From the NCBI GenBank assembly GCA_028278325.1, contig JANQEO010000377.1:1-44926 (forward strand): 44,926 nt of DNA, written 5' to 3'. The position numbers were made by a program, and so were the translations under genes. Shown here one piece after another: positions 33,609 through 40,031 of this stretch (the first letter of the stretch is position 1; the number at the start of each line of letters is the position of its first letter). The DNA comes from Candidatus Binatia bacterium. GTDB lineage: Bacteria > Desulfobacterota > Binatia > UBA1149 > JAJCZL01. The notes under the pieces were generated by a model. The model did no database searches. It saw only the letters and a list, made by a program, of their open reading frames with translations, and had not been told where the DNA came from.

Positions 33609-34128
33609 TGCAGTTCCCCCAATGGATGGACCGTCACGTTCGGATTAGTTTTACCAGTGGTCGATCCACGAACAAGCGGTAATCGCCAGAGTATGATGGA
33701 GGTCCTCGCAAGGTCGCTTCCAAGGCCAGGTCACATGGGAAGTTAGTGTGCTGGACGCTACCGCAAGTCTTAAGAATGCAGCTGTTCTCCAAGTGATGAG
33801 GCACGGTCGCGCTGACGTCGTGGACACGAAGAACACAAAGCCAAATGTCCCGAGCCGTCTCAAGAGTGCGCGCCAGTGAACCAAAAACAACATGGAAATA
33901 GGTGATGTGGTCAGATCTCCCAGGGAAAGGAAGGTAGTGAAGGTTACACTCAGAGCGACGCCATCAACGTCGAGGTGGATGAGGAGGAATCGGATATCAC
34001 CGCAGCTAGTATTCGACGCGGCCATCAAGGAAGCAAAGGCTGCGGAGGCAGCGGTCTCGTCGCAGAAGCGCAACCACCACGCGAATAGGCGATCCTCCTG
34101 AGCCATCATTCTTGCGCATGCCAACCAG
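33609..34128. other. 520-base stretch without a convincing gene
   Basis: A minus-strand frame (33651-34193) and a plus-strand frame (33892-34101; MEIGDVVRSPRERKVV) both exist. The plus frame continues upstream beyond an in-frame TGA into a protein-like stretch (VTWEVSVLDATASLKN). None has a start with a ribosome-binding site or a family match. It may be a decayed plus-strand gene of about 130 residues. Confidence 0.3.
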
Positions 34129-34617
34129 TCAGCGCGCCTGATTCCAGCTTGTCGAATCGGACTCTCGAATGCTGTAGTACTGAGTACAGCCAATGATTAC
34201 CGAGTCGAGCAAGGGAATACCGATAAGCTCGCCTGCGTCGTAGAGCCTCTGGGTAACGGCATGATCTTCGGAAGACGGGGCTGGGTCACCGCTTGGATGG
34301 TTGTGCGCGACGATGATAGAAGCGGCATTGCCCAGAATGGCTGCTTTGTAGACTTCTCTGGGATGGACAAGGCTCTGAGACAACGAGCCTCGGCTCACTT
34401 CTTCGCATCCAAGAACGTAGTTCCTGGTATCAAGATGCAGACTGCAGAAGACCTCTCTGTCAAACGTCCGCAACTGACGAAAGAACTCGTAGACCTCCTG
34501 TGCGCTTCGGATCTTAATCGAAGGTGGAGCACCTTCACGAACCAGTCGAACTCGAACCCTGTGCTGTTGATACAGATCCTGTGAGATCTCTGATTCAGGC
34601 TGCCCTGGCGGATCCAT
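34129..34617 (-). CDS. RadC/JAB-type metalloprotease-fold protein
   Basis: 162 residues from the ATG at 34617, with AAGGAGGTG eleven bases upstream, inside the end of the recombinase gene. The JAMM signature is complete: HNHPSG (105-110) followed by Asp111 and Asp118 in DPAPSSED, plus YKAAILGNAASIIVAHN. Canonical RadC is ~220 residues with an N-terminal helix-hairpin-helix; that domain is missing here, as in many mobile-element RadC proteins. Its biochemical role is unsettled, although the domain is common in phage and islands. Coupled to the recombinase gene. Confidence 0.9.
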   Translation of the reverse strand: MDPPGQPESEISQDLYQQHRVRVRLVREGAPPSIKIRSAQEVYEFFRQLRTFDREVFCSLHLDTRNYVLGCEEVSRGSLSQSLVHPREVYKAAILGNAASIIVAHNHPSGDPAPSSEDHAVTQRLYDAGELIGIPLLDSVIIGCTQYYSIRESDSTSWNQAR

Positions 34618-35905
34618 TCATCATCTTCACCTCCTTGTTGTGTTTGACTAGCCCTTTATGAGCGGCACGTTGACTAGAACGGATCTGCGCCAGCCTGACG
34701 GACACTTGCTTGAACCCCTCCATGAGCTCAGCAATCCGACGATCTGTCTCCAGGGCCTTGCGTCTCAACTCTGATAGCTCTTGCTGCTGGGCCGCATTCC
34801 GTTCCACAACCAGCTTCTCCTTCTGCCGGAGCTTCTGATTCTCCTTCTCCAACGCGTGCTTGTCCTGACGCAGCATCAAGCCTTGCCTCTCGATCCGCCC
34901 ATCAAGCCCGATGAAACGCGTGTAGTAGTTCAGCATGTCAAAGCTCTTCCAGCCTCCACGATGGCGTATGGCATCCAAGCTGATAAGGCTAGGGTTGTCT
35001 TTTGCCAGCAGCCTGAGGTGAACAGCGCCAGAATGTCTAAAGTCGTAGAGCGTTAGATTCCTGTAGAGATCACCCTCTGCGTGTGAACGACTATTGCCAA
35101 ATACTTGACCTGCAACTCGCTTGAATTTCCGGTTCATCACGTACGGCGAGAAACTCCAAAGACGCTCCTCTGGCCTGATGTTTCTGTTCCTGATGTAGTC
35201 AATCAAAGCAGTTCCACAGTAGAGCAAGTTGAAGGAGCGCCCGAACGTTTTTGCTACCTCATCAGGAATGGTTACCCATGTCTCACCGTCTCTTGCATAC
35301 ACGTGCTTCGCCTGCAAGCTCAGCAGCTCGGTCGGGGCACGAATGATGCTGTCGAACAAGAATGTGAGCAGTAGTTGTTCGTCCGGGTCAAAGAACGGCA
35401 GAAGCTCGTCCACGTCGCTCTTTGTGAGGTAGACGAAGCGTGGCTTCGCCTCCTTACTCGATCTGATGTCCTCTGTGATGTCTTGGATCGGGGTTCCTGA
35501 TCTCCTGTTGACTTTCATCCACCAGTGCCAGAACGCCTTGAGCACTCTGGCGTAGTCGTCAAACGACTTGTAGATCGTGCCCCTCGACGTGCGAAGCACC
35601 CCCTTCTCCATATCAGAGAACAGCTGCACTACATCGCTGTCAGTGGCAGTGGTAATGTCGTCGATCCCTCTGCCCTGAAGGAAACGCATGACCTGACTGA
35701 GACGAGTTCTGAGATTGCAGAGCTGGGTATAGCTGCGCCCACCTCTCTTCGAGTGTCTTGAAACATTCAAGCCGCGCTCCATGTCGAGCACATACCTGAC
35801 CAACAGGTCAGAGTTGGGTTTGGTGAGACCCGGCTCGCCCTCCACGACAGCATCCGCCTTCCATTTGCGGTACCTTGCTTCAAGTCCGTACACATCCACT
35901 TTCAT
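34595..35905 (-). CDS. Tyrosine recombinase with C-terminal coiled coil (archaeal-like)
   Basis: 436 residues from the ATG at 35905. The N-terminal SAM-like domain spans ~30-135. Catalytic residues: Arg189 in DSIIRAPTELLSL, YDFRHSGAVH with Arg290, RHRGGW (315-319) and Tyr327/328 in MLNYYTRFIG. A long coiled coil (~340-410, ALEKENQKLRQKEKL) and a basic tail follow. The GGWKSFDMLNYYTRF style and the coiled-coil tail remind me of integrases from archaeal elements; this is impression, not search. A TATA-like box sits 27 bases upstream of the ATG, and a GAGG is also present. Confidence 0.85.
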   Translation of the reverse strand: MKVDVYGLEARYRKWKADAVVEGEPGLTKPNSDLLVRYVLDMERGLNVSRHSKRGGRSYTQLCNLRTRLSQVMRFLQGRGIDDITTATDSDVVQLFSDMEKGVLRTSRGTIYKSFDDYARVLKAFWHWWMKVNRRSGTPIQDITEDIRSSKEAKPRFVYLTKSDVDELLPFFDPDEQLLLTFLFDSIIRAPTELLSLQAKHVYARDGETWVTIPDEVAKTFGRSFNLLYCGTALIDYIRNRNIRPEERLWSFSPYVMNRKFKRVAGQVFGNSRSHAEGDLYRNLTLYDFRHSGAVHLRLLAKDNPSLISLDAIRHRGGWKSFDMLNYYTRFIGLDGRIERQGLMLRQDKHALEKENQKLRQKEKLVVERNAAQQQELSELRRKALETDRRIAELMEGFKQVSVRLAQIRSSQRAAHKGLVKHNKEVKMMNGSARAA

Positions 35906-35927
35906 TTCCCAACCTCGTTAGTCTTAT

Positions 35928-35936
35928 CTTATATGC
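35928..35936 (-). promoter_or_regulatory. TATA-like box of the recombinase gene
   Basis: GCATATAAG on the minus strand, centred about 27 bases upstream of the ATG at 35905. The spacing is that of an archaeal TATA box in front of a leaderless transcript. The upstream bases (GGTCAAC) are a weak BRE. Confidence 0.45.
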
Positions 35937-36056
35937 GTTGACCTATGATGCGTCAAACGAGCCGTTTCCCTATTCATGGCCCTGAAGGGATCGGATAGAG
36001 AATGTACGCATGCTCGCTGAGCATAGTTCAATCGCCCGTTAACGACGCAATACACC

Positions 36057-36064
36057 TATTTATA
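36057..36064 (-). promoter_or_regulatory. Orphan TATA-like box
   Basis: TATAAATA on the minus strand, inside the inverted repeat CTATTTATAG (36056-36065). No annotated gene starts at the expected distance; a start near 36034 would lead into a 16-codon frame (ATG at 36024, MLSEHAYILYPIPSGP) or a small RNA. The same position could serve a plus-strand promoter. Confidence 0.3.
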
Positions 36065-36116
36065 GATTGTGGTGATCAGTCGCAACAACGGTGTACGACC
36101 CCTATCTGGCCGGTCG

Positions 36117-36320
36117 TCAGTCAGTCTTGAACTGCATACGATCGGTCTTCTTATTCCACTTTAGATCAGGGTAGATGCCTGCCAACGACTTCGGGATCTT
36201 GAGACGACGCGGAATAAGCTTCTTTATGACCGCCTCACAGCTTGACAATCCAAGCTCATCCTTCAGGATATCCAGTTGTCGTCGCGTAGACTTCTTGATT
36301 TGAATTGTGGTCATGTCCAT
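36117..36320 (-). CDS. Ribbon-helix-helix orphan antitoxin-like protein
   Basis: 67 residues from the ATG at 36320; an ATG two codons on (MTTIQIKK) may be the true start. TTIQIKKSTRRQLDILKDEL is a ribbon-helix-helix strand and first helix; SSCEAVIKKLI is the second helix. The tail KIPKSLAGIYPDLKWNKK resembles small archaeal RHH proteins that carry an IPKSxxG motif, a family memory I could not check. No toxin gene is adjacent. There is no Shine-Dalgarno, but a TATA-like box is centred ~25 bases upstream, as for leaderless archaeal genes. Confidence 0.75.
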   Translation of the reverse strand: MDMTTIQIKKSTRRQLDILKDELGLSSCEAVIKKLIPRRLKIPKSLAGIYPDLKWNKKTDRMQFKTD

Positions 36321-36340
36321 GTGGTTCCGAAGACGCGATA

Positions 36341-36358
36341 GTTATTAAGTGTTTTGGT
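36341..36358 (-). promoter_or_regulatory. TATA/BRE-like promoter of the RHH gene
   Basis: On the minus strand ACCAAAAC (BRE-like, 36351-36358) runs into ACTTAATAAC (36341-36350), centred ~25 bases before the ATG at 36320. The spacing implies a leaderless transcript. Confidence 0.5.
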
Positions 36359-36404
36359 CAAACATCGTCATGCAGATATAGGAACACAGCAGCCCGTAAC
36401 TCAG

Positions 36405-36611
36405 CTACGGAGTCCTTCTCGGCAACGACGGCACTTCGTTGTTGCTGAAGTACTTTTCACCACATTCGTAACTGCAGACGTAGATCGGATCTTCCAGGTC
36501 CACGAAGCCATTCGGGCCGATCACTCCGTCTTGGATTGCCTTGACGCTGACCCCGAGCTCCAGTTTCTTCTTGCACTCCACGCACTCTGCAGTTTCTTGT
36601 TCTTCCTCCAT
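36405..36611 (-). CDS. Small zinc-binding protein
   Basis: 68 residues from the ATG at 36611, preceded by GGGAGGTGAAAGC, a strong Shine-Dalgarno. CVEC (10-13) and CSYEC (46-50) in the order CxxC...CxxxC form a treble-clef-like knuckle pair, with YFSNNE after. It could be a DNA- or protein-binding zinc finger of the element. No family is recognised. It lies in a loosely spaced minus-strand group, 158 bases downstream of the 367-residue gene. Confidence 0.65.
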   Translation of the reverse strand: MEEEQETAECVECKKKLELGVSVKAIQDGVIGPNGFVDLEDPIYVCSYECGEKYFSNNEVPSLPRRTP

Positions 36612-36769
36612 GCTTTCACCTCCCTGAGGACCGTATGGGGGTTTGGCTTAAGAGGGTTGCACTGTCCTGCGCAGTAAGGATGTCCAGGGGCCCAGCACAG
36701 AGAACGCCTGAGACGAGCGTCGCACTATCACGAGGTCGCGATCGCCTATTCCCTCGATGAGGCACTAGT

Positions 36770-37873
36770 CTACCTAACAGCATCAAGAAGTGCGTAGAGC
36801 CACTTGTATTCGCGCTTGGCCCTATAGGCTTGGATTGCGTCAATCAGGCCATCACCGAGTGCCGCGGGCAGAGACAGAAAGGGAATCGCAGCTAGTCCGC
36901 GGGCAATCCAGGCCTTGATCCGCCGCGTTCCCTCAATTCTCTCGTGAGCTTGCAGCGCAGCAATGAGGGCCTTTTCTCCCCAGTCGCGCGTTAGCGGCTT
37001 TCCTGTCCTGGCGGCGTCATAGATTATCCGGCGAAGATCCTTGATTCTTCGGTCCTTCAACAGCTTGACAATCTGCAGTGGTGTCTTGGGCCTAATATTC
37101 GGGAGTGAAATAGAAAAGAGTTCCTTGGCTTTCTCAATCCGATCCTGTCGCCGCATTGCGCTTCGGTCGACTGCCCGCAAGGTTTGCTGGTACCAACATT
37201 CATAGAAGGCCGACATCCCGTCCCAGTCTAGAACCGGGCATTGTAGCTTGGTGCGGAGTGCGACATTCAGATGAAGGTACGAAATGTACGGTCGCGTAAT
37301 GGCAATGAGTTCCTGCTTTTCCTTCACGCTCCACCTCTTCTTCCTTGAGTGGAGCAACTTCGTCAGCCGGACTACTTCTGATGGGTTGACCGCGCCCTGC
37401 GCGCGAATCAAATAGCAGTAGATTCCGAGGGCCACGGGAGTGGTATCAGGATCATATATAGATTTCATCCCACAGCGCAGTGCTGGTTGCATGCGATCCC
37501 ACCATCGCATAAAGACTAACAATTGCTCTTTCCAATCGAGCGGATCCCGCATTGCTCTGTCTGTCGCCTTCGCTAGGTCGTTGGCGTGCAGTCTAGCGAT
37601 GCTTGCATAGTTCTTCGTCTCTATAAACCCCTCGTCGACGAGTGCTCTGACCGTATTGCGCATTCCCATTAGGAATGGATAGTCAGAGTGCTTGATATAC
37701 TCATGGGCATGATCGTCGATGATGAGTCGGTCGCACACAAGCAAGGGACTTATGTCAAACTCGAGTCCATGAGATGACATAAGCGATGGCGGAATGATCC
37801 ATGTCGGCTTGTGGATTCCATCCGGGATTTCCGGTATGTGAGCTCCGTACGTAGGAAGGATGATCTTCTGCAT
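36770..37873 (-). CDS. Unknown protein downstream of the SET methyltransferase
   Basis: 367 residues from the ATG at 37873, 28 bases after the SET gene. Predominantly helical. The N-terminal 70 residues are mixed (IIPPSLMSSHGLEFDISPLL, VCDRLIIDDHAHEYI), with acidic residues that could belong to a PIN-like or other nuclease fold, though I see no complete site. The middle is Arg/Lys-rich, and a hydrophobic segment near the C-terminus (WIARGLAAIPFLSLPAALG) may be amphipathic or membrane-associated. Family unknown. Its position makes it the likely partner or target of the methyltransferase. Confidence 0.65.
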   Translation of the reverse strand: MQKIILPTYGAHIPEIPDGIHKPTWIIPPSLMSSHGLEFDISPLLVCDRLIIDDHAHEYIKHSDYPFLMGMRNTVRALVDEGFIETKNYASIARLHANDLAKATDRAMRDPLDWKEQLLVFMRWWDRMQPALRCGMKSIYDPDTTPVALGIYCYLIRAQGAVNPSEVVRLTKLLHSRKKRWSVKEKQELIAITRPYISYLHLNVALRTKLQCPVLDWDGMSAFYECWYQQTLRAVDRSAMRRQDRIEKAKELFSISLPNIRPKTPLQIVKLLKDRRIKDLRRIIYDAARTGKPLTRDWGEKALIAALQAHERIEGTRRIKAWIARGLAAIPFLSLPAALGDGLIDAIQAYRAKREYKWLYALLDAVR

Positions 37874-37901
37874 AGGATGCGAATGGGCGCTTGTCGAGTA
37901 T

Positions 37902-38477
37902 CTATCGGTTATTGGCGCAGAGTCGGCCTCCTGGCTGGATGTCGGCGAACCCGCGACCGGGACTTGTGGTGGGGGGAGATCTCTTGCGTCTCAAGTATGG
38001 AGAGCAGTACTCACTGGTTGTGGAGTCCGAGCAGACCGTCAGCCAATCGGTCTTGGTAATGATCTTTCGACATGCACGGGCGCCGCAGCGACACTTAAAG
38101 GCGTCGATCCCTGATTCCGACAGGCCATAATCGATCACCAGTTCTTCTCCTGCAACGATATCACGCATAGCCACGACGACAATTGAGCCACGGAATCCTA
38201 TATTTGGGCAGCACGAGTGGTTGAATCGCCCGCCTTCCTTCTCAGTGGGACATAGGAAATAGCCGTCATCCACCTGAACGCCACGTATCCCTCCGACCAT
38301 TCGTCGATACTCTGATATGTCCTCCGATGGCACAATTATTCCGCCATGTACGGCGACGACCTCGTGGCGAGCGATCGGCGCGGTTGCTATCATTCCGATT
38401 CCATGGATGGACGAAGGTGCAGCTACGGCACTAAGAGTGATCCATCGGTGCGGCCAGCGGGAATGTAGGTCTTCCAT
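37902..38477 (-). CDS. SET-domain protein-lysine methyltransferase
   Basis: 191 residues from the ATG at 38477. SET motifs in order: SSIHGIGMIATAPI (the SxxHGxGxxA cofactor loop), RFNHSCCPN (~84-91), AGEELVIDYG and a post-SET cluster FKCRCGARACR (~127-137) that would hold zinc with the NHS-region Cys. The enzyme transfers methyl from SAM to a lysine side chain. SET proteins are rare in bacteria and archaea, and the target is unknown; candidates are the adjacent helical protein or the Lys-rich H1-like protein at 32883-33608. The final ~50 residues are low-complexity. Confidence 0.88.
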   Translation of the reverse strand: MEDLHSRWPHRWITLSAVAAPSSIHGIGMIATAPIARHEVVAVHGGIIVPSEDISEYRRMVGGIRGVQVDDGYFLCPTEKEGGRFNHSCCPNIGFRGSIVVVAMRDIVAGEELVIDYGLSESGIDAFKCRCGARACRKIITKTDWLTVCSDSTTSEYCSPYLRRKRSPPTTSPGRGFADIQPGGRLCANNR

Positions 38478-38818
38478 TTGATACTATATTAATAGTGGGG
38501 CGCACGATGTTGCAGGGGCGCCTCCTATGCGTGGAACTTTATGATCGTAGTCGTATTTATGTCTTTCCCTTATCCGTTAACCTGACCCTCAAGGCGTTCC
38601 TGTTGCGGTTCATGCGAAGGTGGGTTCACGTGACCATCCAACTGCCCCCATCGTCGATTGGGATGACTCGCGAAGCACTCATCCATTGACCGTCCTTCGA
38701 TTGTCTGGACGTCATCCTGGGCCAAGCTATGGTATCAGCGGAATGAAGATTCGCTCCCTCGACGTTCGGTGACTTGGGCACATGCCCATAAGTGCGACCA
38801 GGTTCGATGGTTGTATCG
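38478..38818. other. Intergenic stretch of 341 bases with AT-rich blocks
   Basis: Between the SET gene start and the winged-helix gene end. It contains CTATATTAATAG (38484-38495), a near-palindrome just upstream of the SET ATG that could be a -10 or operator. A 64-codon plus-strand frame (38495-38689) has no family match. I see no other gene. Confidence 0.4.
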
Positions 38819-39430
38819 CTAGTGCGGATTCCGTTCCATACGACCGAGATCGCGCCTGGAACGCGATAGCAGCGTCCGGACCCTTCTACCCTCTTCGCTC
38901 AGCTCAACTAATGGGTGTTTCTTACTTCTTATCCACAAGAGCCTAACGAGTCGGAGCTTGCGAAGTACCTTCATTGCGTCGTAGATGTTGTTTCGACACA
39001 TCCGCAGGTTTGGATTCTGACCGAGGGCAAACCGCCTGATAGCTGCAACGTGCATGGGCCTCACCATTGCCTTGAGAACGGCCGAGTACCGCTTGTTTAT
39101 CGTGAGCCCGTAGATGTCCCAATTCACGTCTGGAAAGCCATGTCGGAGGGAAGGCAGTTCAAGTTGGATCCGAAGCCGGCGCTGGATACTCGTCCCGAGC
39201 TCGGTGAACCAATAGACTCTGTTCTTCCTGGCAGTCTGGTTCACGCATTTCATCAGCGCCCTGGCGGTGAGAACACGAAGGACGTCGCTTACTTGGCGCC
39301 GCCGGATGCTAAGGGCTGAACTGATCTGACCAGCCGTTGCTGGTTGTGGGAGCGAAGCTACGATCTGCTGACGCGTTGCTGAGCCTTGGACCCACTCCAG
39401 AATCGCCTCTTTGTGCATCTGTCCGTGCAT
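38819..39430 (-). CDS. Winged-helix transcriptional regulator
   Basis: 203 residues from the ATG at 39430; an ATG at 39418 (MHKEAILEW) is a good alternative and would place TTCATTATGAA about 28 bases upstream. The winged helix is PATAGQISSALSIRRRQVSD (recognition helix) followed by RALMKCVNQTARKNRVYWF (wing), as in ArsR-like regulators. A second, less clear HTH-like unit sits at ~125-185 (RRFALGQNPNLRMCRNNIYD, KVLRKLRLVRLLW). It may regulate the divergent ATPase operon. Archaeal origin is inferred from context. Confidence 0.7.
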   Translation of the reverse strand: MHGQMHKEAILEWVQGSATRQQIVASLPQPATAGQISSALSIRRRQVSDVLRVLTARALMKCVNQTARKNRVYWFTELGTSIQRRLRIQLELPSLRHGFPDVNWDIYGLTINKRYSAVLKAMVRPMHVAAIRRFALGQNPNLRMCRNNIYDAMKVLRKLRLVRLLWIRSKKHPLVELSEEGRRVRTLLSRSRRDLGRMERNPH

Positions 39431-39737
39431 GTGCTGCGATTCATAATGAATGCACTACCATGCGTCGTATGCCATAGGAGCGAAAGTACTTGTTTGTTGC
39501 TCCTGTTGCTTGATGACATCTGCGAGGTTTACGACTGCGTGCATTCTGGTGCAAGAGATTTCAACGTAGGGCCTTTCAGATCCCAAAAGGGGTGGACAGG
39601 CAGTCATCAATCGAGATTCAACCGAAGCTCATGCGAGTCAACACGGCGTAGCAGGGCATCTGCAGTCTGATGCGCGAGCAGCTGCGTCAGCCGAAGCTCA
39701 GGATCTCCACCAGCCTGTTGTTCGTGAACTCTCCCTG
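39431..39737 (+). other. Divergent spacer with an open frame leading into the next gene
   Basis: About 307 bases between the regulator and the ATPase operon. From ~39572 the frame of the next gene is already open and protein-like (SDPKRGG, STEAHASQHG, AAASAEAQDLHQ) but contains no ATG, GTG or TTG. Either the real start is non-canonical or the first part is a remnant. No clear TATA box for the operon was seen. Confidence 0.35.
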
Positions 39738-40031
39738 TTGGTTGAGCACATTGATCAAGCGCGTCAGTTGTTTCGCGATCAGAACGCTGCACTCACCAGA
39801 GAGGAATCGTACGTCGATACAGAGCTGATCCAGATGGAACAGCGGACACCGAGATACTCTGTGGTCCGTTGGCCAGAGCGAGAGAAACTACAGAAGCGTC
39901 TAGCGGCACTGTCAAAGGAGCGCCGTCAGCTCGAGCGGGATCACAGCGCGATTCTTCGAACATTGCGAGATCGCCTGGCCGAAGTGCTGGCCAAGCATGA
40001 TCTGCTGATGGCGGCTGGAGATGGAGACTGA
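39738..40031 (+). CDS. Coiled-coil protein upstream of the HerA-like ATPase
   Basis: 97 residues from a TTG at 39738; the start is uncertain because the open frame extends about 165 bases further upstream without a standard start codon. The sequence is a long heptad-rich helix (KLQKRLAALSKERRQLERDH, LRDRLAEVLAKHDLL), a coiled coil. Its stop overlaps the ATG of the ATPase by eleven bases, so the pair is coupled. It probably assembles with the ATPase. No family is recognised. Confidence 0.6.
   Translation: MVEHIDQARQLFRDQNAALTREESYVDTELIQMEQRTPRYSVVRWPEREKLQKRLAALSKERRQLERDHSAILRTLRDRLAEVLAKHDLLMAAGDGD

Noticed and set aside
33651..34193. 180-codon minus-strand frame
   Set aside because: Overlaps the end of radC, has no ribosome-binding site and is rich in Trp and Ser without a family pattern; kept only as an unresolved stretch.
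38484..38495. TATA-like CTATATTAATAG before the SET gene
   Set aside because: Its centre is only ~12 bases from the ATG, so it does not fit the 25-27-base spacing of the other three boxes; no downstream start in frame fixes this.
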